Source: Arthrobacter woluwensis (GTDB taxonomy: Bacteria > Actinomycetota > Actinomycetes > Actinomycetales > Micrococcaceae). Taken from it: DNA of 64,000 bases. A program made the translations under genes and the position numbers. Below are positions 44,646 to 53,427 of this stretch, one piece after another. Where the stretch lies: the NCBI RefSeq assembly GCF_030816155.1, contig NZ_JAUSXR010000001.1, forward strand, positions 1,736,001 through 1,800,000, in the 5' to 3' direction. The notes under the pieces are model-generated. The model searched no databases. It was not told where the DNA came from and saw only the letters and a list, made by a program, of their open reading frames with translations. Within the stretch, counting starts at the first letter, position 1, and each line of letters starts with the position of its first letter.

Positions 44646-45851
44646 ATGACCAGTAGTTCTCCCGCCGCACCCGGCGCCGCGGATCCCACCGCCCCGAGCG
44701 GTCCCGGCCAGCTCTTCCAGCTGCTCCGGGACGGCAAGGCCCGCACGCGCGCGGAGATCATGGACCTCACGGGACTCGCCCGGACCACCGTGGTCGCCCG
44801 CTTGGACGCCCTGCTCGGCGCGGGCCTGATCGAGGCCGCCGGCGAGGCCGCCTCCTCGGGAGGCAGGCCGCCGTCGCGCTTCGCCTTCCGCGCCTCCCGC
44901 CGGATCGTGCTGGCCGCGGACATCGGCGGCGCTCACGCGACGGTCGCCGTCGCGGACCTGGGCGGGACCATCCTGGCGCGCCATTCGGAGCCCCGGGACA
45001 TCGCCGACGGCCCGGAATCCGCCCTCGCCTGGATCGCCGCCACCGGGAGGGAACTTCTGGCAGGCCTCGGCCGGGACGAGCTGGAACTCGCCGGGATCGG
45101 CGTCGGCCTGCCGGGTCCCGTGGAGCACGAGACCGGGCGTCCCGTGAACCCGCCGATCATGCCCGGCTGGGACGGCTTCGACGTGCCCGAGCGCCTGGCG
45201 CAGGAGTGGCAGGTGCCGGTCCTGGTGGACAACGACGTCAACATCATGGCCCTCGGCGAACAGCACACGCACTGGAGCGAACACCGGGAGTTCCTCTTCG
45301 TGAAGCTGGCCACGGGCGTCGGTTCGGGCATCATCGCCGGAGGCCGGCTCCAGCGCGGCGCGGACGGCACGAGCGGCGACATCGGCCACGTCCGGGTGCC
45401 CGACGGCGAGGACGTCCCCTGCCGCTGCGGCAACACCGGGTGCCTGGAAGCGGTGGCGTCCGGACCGGCGCTGGCGGCGAAACTCCGACTCCAGGGCCTG
45501 GACGCCGACCGCGGATCCGACGTCGTCGCCCTCGCAGCCCGCGGCGAAGTGGCCGCCATCCACGCCCTGCGACAGGCGGGACGGGACCTCGGTGAAGTCC
45601 TCGCGTTCTGCGTCAACGTGCTGAACCCCTCTGTGATCGTGGTCGGCGGCACGCTCGCACAGGCCGGGGATCCCCTCATGGCCGGCGCACGGGAGGCCGT
45701 GTACCGGCGGTCTCAGCCACTCGCCACGCGGCACCTGAGGATCGAGCCCTCGCGCGCGGGAGCGGATGCCGGCATCCTGGGAGCGAGCCGCCTTGTGATC
45801 GAGCACCTCCTCTCCCCCGAGTCCATCGAGGCGGCGATCGCTCACGCCTGA
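44646..45851 (+). CDS. ROK-family transcriptional regulator
   Basis: The 401-residue protein has an N-terminal winged helix (LFQLLRDGKARTRAEIMDLTG) joined to a ROK sugar-kinase-like domain. The domain has ADIGGAHATVAVADLGG, the EIGH-type segment SGDIGHVRVPDG and the ROK zinc motif CRCGNTGCLEA. NagC/Mlc/XylR-type proteins repress sugar genes until a sugar binds. Sites A and B flank this gene on both sides, which points to it as the regulator of both adjacent operons. Confidence 0.93.
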   Translation: MTSSSPAAPGAADPTAPSGPGQLFQLLRDGKARTRAEIMDLTGLARTTVVARLDALLGAGLIEAAGEAASSGGRPPSRFAFRASRRIVLAADIGGAHATVAVADLGGTILARHSEPRDIADGPESALAWIAATGRELLAGLGRDELELAGIGVGLPGPVEHETGRPVNPPIMPGWDGFDVPERLAQEWQVPVLVDNDVNIMALGEQHTHWSEHREFLFVKLATGVGSGIIAGGRLQRGADGTSGDIGHVRVPDGEDVPCRCGNTGCLEAVASGPALAAKLRLQGLDADRGSDVVALAARGEVAAIHALRQAGRDLGEVLAFCVNVLNPSVIVVGGTLAQAGDPLMAGAREAVYRRSQPLATRHLRIEPSRAGADAGILGASRLVIEHLLSPESIEAAIAHA

Positions 45852-45861
45852 GCGCCGCAGG

Positions 45862-45931
45862 GATGTGTAAGCGCCGATGCGCCAACGGCGATGTGCAAAC
45901 GCTGACGCAAAACCCTTGACGCACCGGGCGG
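45862..45931. repeat. 14-bp degenerate tandem repeat after the ROK gene
   Basis: Five 14-bp units start at 45862, 45876, 45890, 45904 and 45918, each beginning GAYG. The first three fit GATGYGYMARCGSY. The array starts 10 bases after the ROK stop codon and ends inside the promoter region of the next gene. Confidence 0.6.
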
Positions 45932-45965
45932 CGCGTGAAAATCTGCTCTTGGCTTCTTGCGCGTT

Positions 45966-45991
45966 ACTTATGACTTTTATTGTGCAAAAGT
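45966..45991. promoter_or_regulatory. ROK operator-like site B
   Basis: ACTTATGAC-N9-GCAAAAGT matches both half-sites of site A exactly with a different spacer. It lies 53 bp before the GTG start of the oxidoreductase, downstream of a TTGACG element (45916), a position suited to repression. Confidence 0.65.
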
Positions 45992-46044
45992 CTTCTCAAA
46001 AGCCCCGAGAACCACCCCTCTCCACCACCCCGAAAGGAACCCCT

Positions 46045-47154
46045 GTGACTCAGGAATCCACCCGGCCGGACGCTGAGCAGCAGCTGAGGGTCGGCGTCGT
46101 CGGCATCGGCTGGGCCGGCCAGCAGCACCTGGAGGCGTACTCCCGGATCCCCGGCGTCCGCGTGGTGGCGCTGGCCGCCATGGAGGCCGAACCCCTGGCG
46201 AAGCTCCAGGCGGAGTACGACGTCCCCGCGACGTACGCCCGCTGGGAGGACATGCTCGACGCCGGCGGTCTCGACGCCATCAGCGTCGCCGTGCCCACCT
46301 TCCTGCACGCGCCCATCACGGTGGCGGCCCTGGAACGCGGCCTCCACGTGCTCAGCGAGAAGCCGCTGGCCAAGGACGCCGTCGAGGGCCAGGCCATGGT
46401 CGACGCCGCGCGGCGCGCCGGTCGCGTCCTGGACGTGGCGTTCAACCACCGCCGCCGGGGCGACATCGGCGCCCTGAAGACGGTCATCGACTCCGGCGAG
46501 ATCGGCCGGCCGTACTACGCCAAGGCGGCGTGGCTCCGCCGCAAGGGCATCCCGACCCTCGGCAGCTGGTTCACCAACCCGGCGCTGGCCGGCGGAGGAC
46601 CCCTCGTGGACATCGGGGTGCACGTCCTCGACTACTCGCTGCATCTGCTCGGCGAGCCGAAGGTGCTCTCCGTCAGCGCCACGACGCACTCCGAACTGGG
46701 ACACCGCGGTCTCGGCGGCAGCGGCAGCTACAAGGCGACCTCCACCGAACACCGCTTCGAAGTCGAGGACTTCTCCTCGGCGTTCCTCCGCCTGGAGGGC
46801 GGCGGCGCGCTCCTCATCGAGGCCGGCTGGGCCAGCTACCGCAACCCCGACGACGAGATCAACTTCCTGGTCTACGGCACCGACGGCGGCGCCGAGCTCC
46901 GGGTGGCCGGCGAACCGATGCCGGAAGCCGGGCACCTGACCGTCTACAAGGACACCGGCGAAGCGAGCGCCGACTACGCCCCGGTGATCGGCCCCAACGG
47001 GATGCACCAGCAGGTGGTGGAGGACTTCGTCTCCGCGGTCCGCTCCGGCCCCGAGGAATGGGCCCGGCACGACGGCTCGGTCGCCCTGGGCCGTGCCCGC
47101 ATCATCGACGCCGCGTACCGGTCCGCCCGCGAGAACCGGGAGGTTCAGCTCTGA
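46045..47154 (+). CDS. Gfo/Idh/MocA-family oxidoreductase
   Basis: The 369-residue third family member of the ROK module has Rossmann [19 protein letters not shown] motif [10 protein letters not shown] and [24 protein letters not shown] 46045 has AAAGGAA about 7 nt upstream; a longer frame to 45877 would cross operator site B. It overlaps the ThuA gene by one base. ThuB partners of ThuA belong to this family, which supports a trehalose/3-keto-disaccharide type role by analogy. Confidence 0.9.
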   Translation: MTQESTRPDAEQQLRVGVVGIGWAGQQHLEAYSRIPGVRVVALAAMEAEPLAKLQAEYDVPATYARWEDMLDAGGLDAISVAVPTFLHAPITVAALERGLHVLSEKPLAKDAVEGQAMVDAARRAGRVLDVAFNHRRRGDIGALKTVIDSGEIGRPYYAKAAWLRRKGIPTLGSWFTNPALAGGGPLVDIGVHVLDYSLHLLGEPKVLSVSATTHSELGHRGLGGSGSYKATSTEHRFEVEDFSSAFLRLEGGGALLIEAGWASYRNPDDEINFLVYGTDGGAELRVAGEPMPEAGHLTVYKDTGEASADYAPVIGPNGMHQQVVEDFVSAVRSGPEEWARHDGSVALGRARIIDAAYRSARENREVQL

Positions 47155-47912
47155 TGTCCCGTCCCCTGCGCATCCTGGTGTGGAACGAAGGCGTCCACGA
47201 ATCACTCAACGAACCGGGCCACATCGGCGAGATCTACCCCGACGGCATGCACGGCGCGATCGCCGACGGACTCCGGGAACTCCTGCCCGGCGCCGAAGTC
47301 TCCACGGCCACCCTGGCCTCCGCGCCGGACCACGGCCTGACCGAGGAGGTCCTCGCGGCCACCGACGTCCTCCTATGGTGGGGCCATATGGCGCACGGCG
47401 AGGTGGACGACGCCGTGGTGGAGCGCGTGCAGCGACACGTCCTGGGCGGCATGGGTCTGCTCGTGCTGCACTCGGGGCACTTCTCCAAGATCTTCATCAA
47501 GCTCCTGGGCACCAGCTGCTCCCTCGCGTGGCGCAACGACGGGGAGCGGGAACTGGTGTGGAATGTGAAGCCGTCCCATCCGATCTCCGAAGGCGTGGCG
47601 AACCCGATCATCATCCCGGAGCAGGAGATGTACGGCGAGCTGTTCGACATTCCGGATCCGGACGATCTGGTCTTCATCAGCTCCTTCGCCGGGGGCGAGG
47701 TGTTCCGTTCCGGTGTCACCTTCACCCGCGGCAAGGGCCGGATCTTCTACTTCAGCCCGGGCGATCAGGAGTATCCGGTGTACCACCACCCCGAGGTCCG
47801 CAAGGTACTGGCCAACGGCGTGCGGTGGGCGGCGCAGCCCGGTCTGGACCGGCGTGAGCCCGGCGTCCAGAACCTCCAGAGCGGCTGGTACGAGGCGCTC
47901 CCCGCGGTCTGA
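47154..47912 (+). CDS. ThuA-family protein
   Basis: The 252-residue ThuA-like protein (glutamine-amidotransferase-like fold) has [43 protein letters not shown] and a C-terminal [21 protein letters not shown]. ThuA/ThuB act in rhizobial trehalose and related disaccharide use through 3-keto sugars. ATG 47154 overlaps the upstream stop (TGATG) and has GGGAGG about 10 nt upstream. A terminator follows. Confidence 0.9.
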   Translation: MSRPLRILVWNEGVHESLNEPGHIGEIYPDGMHGAIADGLRELLPGAEVSTATLASAPDHGLTEEVLAATDVLLWWGHMAHGEVDDAVVERVQRHVLGGMGLLVLHSGHFSKIFIKLLGTSCSLAWRNDGERELVWNVKPSHPISEGVANPIIIPEQEMYGELFDIPDPDDLVFISSFAGGEVFRSGVTFTRGKGRIFYFSPGDQEYPVYHHPEVRKVLANGVRWAAQPGLDRREPGVQNLQSGWYEALPAV

Positions 47913-47943
47913 CCACGGCTGAACAGGACACAGCAGGACAACA

Positions 47944-47979
47944 CGAAGGGCCGGTCACCGAGAGGTGGCCGGCCCTTCG
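47944..47979. terminator. Hairpin between ThuA and GntP genes
   Basis: CGAAGGGCCGG and CCGGCCCTTCG form an 11-bp stem, extended by weaker pairs, between convergent genes. Confidence 0.8.
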
Positions 47980-48021
47980 CCGTCGTCGGCGCCGGGAGTA
48001 CCGGGACGATTCCGCCGGGGA

Positions 48022-48072
48022 GGCGCTGTGCTTGCAAAGGCGCTGCGCTCTTGAAGGCGCTGTGCCCTAAAG
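48022..48072. repeat. 17-bp tandem repeat, 3 copies, just after gntP
   Basis: Units at 48022, 48039 and 48056 all begin GGCGCTG; each of the second and third matches the first at about 12 of 17 positions. The array ends 11 bases from the gntP stop codon. Confidence 0.65.
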
Positions 48073-48083
48073 AGAGCGCTCCG

Positions 48084-49478
48084 TCAGGAGACGAGTACCC
48101 ACAGGAGGCTCGCCATGCCGAAGCCGACCACCGAGAGCACGGTCTCCAGCACGGTCCAGGTCTTCAGCGTGTCCTTGACGGACATGTTGAAGTACTTGGA
48201 GATGATCCAGAACCCGCCGTCGTTGACGTGGCTCGCGATGATGGAGCCGGACGAGATGGCCATGACCAGCAGGGCCAGCTGCGGCTGCGAGTACTGACCG
48301 GAGGTCAGCGCCGGGGCGAGGATGCCGCCCGTGGTCACGATCGCCACGGTCGCGGAGCCCTGGGCGATGCGCATGCCACAGGCGATCACGTAGGCCGAGA
48401 CGATGAGCGGCAGCCCGGCCTCGGACAGCGAGGTGGCGACGGCCTTGCCCACGCCGGTGGCGGCGAGCACCGCACCGAAGAATGCGCCAGATCCGACGAC
48501 CAGCAGGATCATGCCCACCGGACGCAGCGAGGAGGAGCTGAGTTCAGAGAGGTCCTTGGACGTCATGCCGTTGCGGATGCCCAGGAGCCACATGGCCAGC
48601 AGCACGGCGACCGTGAGCGCGATGGCGGGGTTGCCGAAGAAGATCAGCACGTCCCGGAAGCCTCCCGCCGGGAGGAACACGTTGCCGAAGGTCGCGCCCA
48701 GGATCAGGATCATGGGCAGGCCGATGGTCAGGGCGACGACGCCGATGTGCGGCTCGCGCCCCTTGGCCTCCTCGGCTTCCGGGACGATGCGGTCCTCGGG
48801 GACGTTCACCATGACGCGCTTGCCGATCCAGGTACCCCAGAGCATGCCGGAGACGAACCAGGCGGGGATGCCGCAGGCGAGGCCCATGATGATGATCCAG
48901 CCGAGTTCCACGTGGAAGAGGCCGGCCGCGGCCACGGGACCCGGGTGAGGAGGCAGGAACGCGTGGGTCACGGAGAGGCCCGCGAGGAGCGGCAGGGCGT
49001 ACAGGACCAGGGACTTGCCGCCGCGGACCGCGGCCACGTAGACGAGCGGCGCCAGGACGAAGATGCCGATGTCGAAGAACACGGGGATGCCGAGCACGAA
49101 GCCCGTGATGCCCATGGCGAGCGGGGTGCCCTTCTCGCCGAACACCTTCACGAGCCGGCCGAGCAGCACTTCCGCACCGCCGGAGCGTTCCAGGATGGCG
49201 CCCAGGACCGTGCCCAGGCCGATGATCAGGGTGATGTGACCGAGGATCCCGGCGAAGCCCTTTTCAATGAGGGCGTCGCTGCTCTTGATGGGTGAGCCCA
49301 CCAATTGCTCGACTGTCACGCCGCCCACGAGGGCCACGAGCACGCCCGTGCCGACGAGGGCGATGAAGGGTTCGACCTTCACCTTGATGATGAGGAAAAG
49401 CAGGAGGGCGATGCCCACGCCTGCCAGCAGGAGCAAGCCTGCTGTGTCGTGGCGCAGCCACGACAGGAATCCATCCAT
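48084..49478 (-). CDS. GntP-family gluconate/sugar-acid permease
   Basis: The 464-residue permease has about 12 hydrophobic segments and GntP hallmarks: PFIALVGTGVLVALVGG, ITGFVLGIPVFFDIGIFVLAPL, FLPPHPGPVAAAG and the C-terminal SHVNDGGFWIISKYFNMSVKDTLKTWT. The family imports gluconate, fructuronate, D-serine or related sugar acids. It is last in the minus-strand run aldolase-deacylase-dehydratase (131 nt gap), which supports a 2-amino or N-acylamino sugar acid as substrate. Confidence 0.93.
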   Translation of the reverse strand: MDGFLSWLRHDTAGLLLLAGVGIALLLFLIIKVKVEPFIALVGTGVLVALVGGVTVEQLVGSPIKSSDALIEKGFAGILGHITLIIGLGTVLGAILERSGGAEVLLGRLVKVFGEKGTPLAMGITGFVLGIPVFFDIGIFVLAPLVYVAAVRGGKSLVLYALPLLAGLSVTHAFLPPHPGPVAAAGLFHVELGWIIIMGLACGIPAWFVSGMLWGTWIGKRVMVNVPEDRIVPEAEEAKGREPHIGVVALTIGLPMILILGATFGNVFLPAGGFRDVLIFFGNPAIALTVAVLLAMWLLGIRNGMTSKDLSELSSSSLRPVGMILLVVGSGAFFGAVLAATGVGKAVATSLSEAGLPLIVSAYVIACGMRIAQGSATVAIVTTGGILAPALTSGQYSQPQLALLVMAISSGSIIASHVNDGGFWIISKYFNMSVKDTLKTWTVLETVLSVVGFGMASLLWVLVS

Positions 49479-49570
49479 GTTCTCTCCTTTGAGCTGTTCG
49501 CCTCCGGGGGCCGGGGCGCGGATGATTTAGTGGGGGGTCAGGGTGATGTCAGGGGGACGGAGTGTCAAAG

Positions 49571-49615
49571 CCCTGTGCCTCAGAGCCCGGTGCGTCAGAG
49601 CCCGGTGCCTCAGAG
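49571..49615. repeat. 15-bp tandem repeat, 3 copies, across the aldolase stop codon
   Basis: Units at 49571, 49586 and 49601 read CCCKGTGCSTCAGAG with one or two differences. On the minus strand each unit carries CTCTGA, so the aldolase stop TGA is re-copied twice in frame downstream. Confidence 0.75.
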
Positions 49616-50242
49616 TGCTTGGACGAAGGCCTTGGCGCGCGCGGTGATGTCGTCCCAGTCCCCGGCGTCGACGGCGGCAGGCGGCACCACGGAGGTGCCG
49701 CAGCAGACGGCCAGCGCACCGGCGTCGAGGTAGCCACGGGCGTTCCCGGCGTCCACGCCGCCGGACGGCAGGAGCTTGATCCCCGGGAACGGTCCTTGCA
49801 GGTCCTTCAGGTACTGCGGACCGAGCTGGCGGGCCGGGAAGATCTTCACGATCTCCGACCCGAGGTCCAGAGCCGCGGCGACCTCGGTGGGGGTCATGGC
49901 GCCCAGGCTGATGGGCACCCCGGCCTCCCGCGCGACCGCGGCCACGTCCGGACGCAGGCCCGGGGTGACGAGGAACTGAGCGCCGGCGTCGATGGCCTCG
50001 CGCGCCTGCGCCGCGGTCATCACGGTGCCCACGCCGACGACGGCGCCGTGGTCACCGGCGGTCTCGGCGGCACGGCGGAGGTGCCGGGTGACATCGGGGG
50101 TGGTGAAGGTGAGTTCCAGGGTGCGGATGCCGCCCTTGGCCAGGGCCTCCGCGAGGCGCGCGGCGTCCGGAATGGCCTTGGCACGGACCACGGCCAGGGT
50201 GCGGTCCTCCGCGAGAATCCGTTCGAGCTCCGAGTTGTTCAT
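49610..50242 (-). CDS. KDPG-type 2-keto-3-deoxy-phosphogluconate aldolase (Eda family)
   Basis: The 210-residue class I aldolase has the family motifs LAVVRAKAIPDAARLAEAL, ALxxGG-IRTLELTFTTP, GVGTVMTAAQAREAIDAGAQFLVTP and the Schiff-base lysine in EIVKIFPARQLGPQYLK, then LLPSGGVDAGN. It cleaves KDPG (or a close analogue) to pyruvate and glyceraldehyde 3-phosphate. It starts at ATG 50242, overlapping the deacylase stop by ATGA. Confidence 0.92.
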   Translation of the reverse strand: MNNSELERILAEDRTLAVVRAKAIPDAARLAEALAKGGIRTLELTFTTPDVTRHLRRAAETAGDHGAVVGVGTVMTAAQAREAIDAGAQFLVTPGLRPDVAAVAREAGVPISLGAMTPTEVAAALDLGSEIVKIFPARQLGPQYLKDLQGPFPGIKLLPSGGVDAGNARGYLDAGALAVCCGTSVVPPAAVDAGDWDDITARAKAFVQAL

Positions 50243-51915
50243 CGCTGTGCTGCTGTTCCTTCCGGGGTTCGGCGGAGCGCGCGGCCCGCGCGGGCTCCGG
50301 TGGGCCGGCCGTCGGCGATGGCCGCCGTGCCGTTGACGAAGACGTAGTGGATGCCCTCGGCGGCCTGACGCGGCTGCTCGAAGGTGGCGGTGTCCCGGAC
50401 GGTCTCCGGATCGAAGAGCACCAGATCCGCCGCGTAACCCTCGCAGACCAGACCCCGGCGGTCCAGCTTGAGGCGCGCCGCGGGCCGGCCGGTCAGATGG
50501 TGCACGGTCTCCTCGAGGCTGAGCAGCCCGAGCTCCCGGCAGTAGTGGCCGAGGTACCGGGGAAACGTGCCCCAGGCCCGGGGGTGCGGCTTGCCGCCCA
50601 CCAGGAGTCCGTCGCTGCCGCCGGTGTGAGTGCGGTGCACCATGATGGCGCGGACGTTCTCCTCGTGGCCGACGTGCTGGAGGATGCCCGTGCCGCAGCG
50701 GTCCTCGAGCAGGATCCCGGCGAAGACGTCGAACGGCTCGCGCCCTTCCTCCTGCGCGATCTGTTCGATGGTGCGGCCCACGTAGCCGGCCAGCGCCTGA
50801 TTCTGCACGCCGCTGATCTCCAGGGTGTCCCATTCGGCGACGACGCCGTGGCAGCCGTCGGATCCGTAGATCTCCACGTTCTCGCGGATCCTCGCGCGGG
50901 TCTCCGGATCGCGCAGCCGCTCCAGCGTCGCGTCCGTGCCGCCCGCGGAGGCCCAGCTCGGCAGGATCGCGGACAGCGTCGTGGCGCCGGGAAGGTACGG
51001 GTATGTGTCCAGGGTGATGTCCACGCCGTCGTCGAGCGCCTCATCGATCACGGCGAGGAGTTCGCCCGCCCTGCCCTTGTTCTCCGCGAAGTTCATGGTG
51101 GCGTGGGAGAGGTGCAGCGCACAGCCGGTGTCCCGGCTGAGGCCGATCATCTCGGCGTACGCGTCGAGCGCGCCCTTGCCGTACGAGCGGTGGTGCGGGG
51201 CGTAGAAACCCCCCAGCTCCCCCACCGTGCGGCACAGCGCGCCGAGTTCCTCGGTGGTCGCGTACATGCCCGGCGTGTAGGTCAGCCCGGAGGACATCCC
51301 GACGGCGCCCTCCTCCATCGCGGTCCGGACCACCTCACGCATGCGATCGACGTCGTCAGGGGTCGCCTCGCCCTCGTCGAAGCCCATGACGAGTGCCCGG
51401 ACGGTGCCCTGAGGCACGAGGTAGGCGGCATTCGTGGCGATCCGGCCGCCGTCGGCGTCCGGACGGTCCAGCCGGTCCAGGTACTCCCGCACGGACCGCC
51501 AGTCCCAGTCGAAGTCCTCGGGATTGTCGTTCCATCCGGCGATCTTCTGACGGACCCCGGCGAGCGTCGGGTTGTCCACCGGGGCGTAGGACAGGCCGTC
51601 CTGACCCAGGAGTTCCGTGGTGACACCCTGGCTGAGCTTGGCGTAGTGGTCCGGGGTGACCAGGAGCTGGAGGTCGGAATGGGCGTGCATGTCGATGAAC
51701 CCGGGGCTCAGGACCAGCCCGTCGCCCTCGATGATCTCGCAGCCGGGCTCCGCGTACTCCCGGAGCTCGCCGGGACCGGCGATGCGGGCGATCACCTCGC
51801 CTTGGACCAGCACGTCTGCGGCACGACGGGCATCGCCGGTGCCGTCCACGAGGGTGACGTTCGTGAAGAGGATCTGGGGAGCGTTGATCTGGGAAGCGCT
51901 GTTCTGGGAAGACAT
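50239..51915 (-). CDS. N-acyl-D-amino-acid deacylase (D-aminoacylase)
   Basis: The 558-residue amidohydrolase-superfamily enzyme has the metal motif GFIDMHAHSDLQLL, VTTELLGQDGLSYAP, a middle GLTYTPGMYATTEELGAL, LHLSHATMNF and a C-terminal HRTHTGGSDGLLVGGKPHPRAWGTF. It removes N-acyl groups from D-configured 2-amino acids. ATG 51915 has TAGGAG 6 nt upstream. The first residues form a 5-aa repeat (MSSQN SASQI NAPQI) that mirrors a 15-bp DNA repeat. Placed between a DSD1-like dehydratase and KDPG aldolase, its substrate may be N-acetyl-D-glucosaminate rather than a proteinogenic D-amino acid. Confidence 0.92.
   Translation of the reverse strand: MSSQNSASQINAPQILFTNVTLVDGTGDARRAADVLVQGEVIARIAGPGELREYAEPGCEIIEGDGLVLSPGFIDMHAHSDLQLLVTPDHYAKLSQGVTTELLGQDGLSYAPVDNPTLAGVRQKIAGWNDNPEDFDWDWRSVREYLDRLDRPDADGGRIATNAAYLVPQGTVRALVMGFDEGEATPDDVDRMREVVRTAMEEGAVGMSSGLTYTPGMYATTEELGALCRTVGELGGFYAPHHRSYGKGALDAYAEMIGLSRDTGCALHLSHATMNFAENKGRAGELLAVIDEALDDGVDITLDTYPYLPGATTLSAILPSWASAGGTDATLERLRDPETRARIRENVEIYGSDGCHGVVAEWDTLEISGVQNQALAGYVGRTIEQIAQEEGREPFDVFAGILLEDRCGTGILQHVGHEENVRAIMVHRTHTGGSDGLLVGGKPHPRAWGTFPRYLGHYCRELGLLSLEETVHHLTGRPAARLKLDRRGLVCEGYAADLVLFDPETVRDTATFEQPRQAAEGIHYVFVNGTAAIADGRPTGARAGRALRRTPEGTAAQR
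51871..51915. repeat. 15-bp tandem repeat, 3 copies, at the deacylase start
   Basis: Units at 51871, 51886 and 51901 fit GWTCTGGGRAGMSWT; the last contains the start codon on the minus strand. In frame it encodes a three-fold pentapeptide repeat at the N terminus. Confidence 0.7.
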
Positions 51916-51923
51916 CGTCGCTC

Positions 51924-53243
51924 CTAGAAGAAGGTCCGCACGGCGCCTACCACGGTGGGCGCGGCGGCGTCCCGCGTGGAATCGAGCACGGGGATCACGG
52001 TCCACTTGTCCAGGGCCGTGCACGGGTGGGAGAGGCCCAGGCGGATCACGTCTCCGGGCTTGACGTCCACGGTTTCGGGGAACCGCAGGAAGGCGTGCTG
52101 GTCGTTGACCGCCGTGATCTCGGCGTCGTCCAGGGGCACGCCGGGCTCGCCGAGGCCGGCGCTCAGGAACTGCGGGACGGGCAGGCCCTCGTCGAAGGGC
52201 AGGTCGCGCTTGCCGCCTTCGAGGATGGCGAGGCCCGGCTCGGGCTGGGAGACCACCCGCACCCAGGCGTGCATGGCGGACCGGAACGACTCCGGGCCGT
52301 CCGGATCCTGGCGGGAGAACGGCGAGATGCCGCGGTAGAAACCGTCATCGTGGACGATGTAGGCGCCGCTGCGGATCACGACGTCCACCCGAGGCGTGCC
52401 GTCTCCACCGCTCGTCCGGACCGGTCCGAGCACGTCCACGACGTCATCGAAGTAGGCGCTTCCGCCTGCGGTGACCAGCAGCTCGTCCGTGTCGTAGAGC
52501 CCCTCGGCGAGCAGCGCTTCGTGGAGCGCGACGACGTCGGCGAGGTAGCCGCGCACGGCGGCCAGGCCGGCGTCGTCGGCCGTGTGGGCGAGCGCGCCTT
52601 CGTAACCGCCCACGCCGACCAGCCGGAGCCGCGGGGATCCGTGGACCGCGCGGGCGATGGCCAGGGCTTCCCCGTGGCTGCGGGCTCCCGTGCGGCCGCC
52701 GTAGCCACCGCGTTCGACGATGACGTCCAGGGTTCGGTTCCCGCCGAGGCCGTCCCCGGCCAGTTCGCGGTCGAGCAGGGCGACAGTGTCCGGTGAGTCC
52801 ACCCACGAGACGATCCGGGCGCCGTCGGCGGCCTGCTCCGCGGCCCAGCGGATCGCCTGCGGGTCGGTGAGGCTGTTGGCGAGCATGAGGCGGGTGAACC
52901 CGAAGTGGCGGGCCACCCGGAGCTGCGCGGCGTTGGCGAGTGTGATGCCCCAGGCGCCGAGATCCATCTGCTGTGCCCACAGCTCGGGCGACATGGTGGT
53001 CTTCCCGTGCGGGGCGAGCAGAATGCCGCGCTCCTCGCACCATGCGGCGAGCAGCCGGGCGTTGAAGTCGAGGGCGTCGCGGTCGAGAGTGAGCAGCGGG
53101 GTCTGGAGACGGTCGAGTCCACGGCCCCCGAAGTCCGCGAGGCGGAGACCGTGCTGGGCCGCCGGCACGGCCTTGTGCCGGAAATCGAGGATCTCCTCCC
53201 CCAGGCTCCGGACCCGGGCCGGGTCGTACGTGGTCTCGCTCAC
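51924..53243 (-). CDS. DSD1-like PLP-dependent D-amino acid dehydratase/deaminase
   Basis: The 439-residue fold-type III PLP enzyme has an alanine-racemase-like N-terminal barrel with the cofactor lysine in APHGKTTMSPELWA (near 80). Its C-terminal D-serine dehydratase-like domain ends in the metal-site motif LSHPCTALDKW. Relatives eliminate water from D-serine, D-threonine or D-3-hydroxyaspartate, and D-glucosaminate dehydratase is thought to be of related type. It starts at ATG 53243, 8 nt before the deacylase, and leads the minus-strand operon from the palindrome-containing promoter. Confidence 0.9.
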   Translation of the reverse strand: MSETTYDPARVRSLGEEILDFRHKAVPAAQHGLRLADFGGRGLDRLQTPLLTLDRDALDFNARLLAAWCEERGILLAPHGKTTMSPELWAQQMDLGAWGITLANAAQLRVARHFGFTRLMLANSLTDPQAIRWAAEQAADGARIVSWVDSPDTVALLDRELAGDGLGGNRTLDVIVERGGYGGRTGARSHGEALAIARAVHGSPRLRLVGVGGYEGALAHTADDAGLAAVRGYLADVVALHEALLAEGLYDTDELLVTAGGSAYFDDVVDVLGPVRTSGGDGTPRVDVVIRSGAYIVHDDGFYRGISPFSRQDPDGPESFRSAMHAWVRVVSQPEPGLAILEGGKRDLPFDEGLPVPQFLSAGLGEPGVPLDDAEITAVNDQHAFLRFPETVDVKPGDVIRLGLSHPCTALDKWTVIPVLDSTRDAAAPTVVGAVRTFF

Positions 53244-53317
53244 TGGTGCACCTCGTCATCGTGGTCGCTCTTCCGGCTCTCACTGCGTGAGGAACCCGAA
53301 GGATCTGGCGTTGCGTA

Positions 53318-53339
53318 TTTTGCAATCGGTATTGCAAAA
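53318..53339. promoter_or_regulatory. Perfect palindrome in the divergent promoter, candidate IclR operator
   Basis: TTTTGCAAT-CGGT-ATTGCAAAA is a perfect 9+4+9 inverted repeat. It overlaps a -35-like TTGCAA (53332-53337) that lies 18 bp from TAGCAT (53356-53361) for the kinase-iclR transcript, and it lies 75 bp from the dehydratase start on the other side. The IclR regulator encoded in the operon is the obvious candidate binder. Confidence 0.65.
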
Positions 53340-53427
53340 CTTCTGACTTCATGTTTAGCATTGAGCCGGGGCCGCGTCAACGGATGCGGCCGGAATCGTG
53401 TGAGCAGACCGTCGCAAAGGAGCCGAG

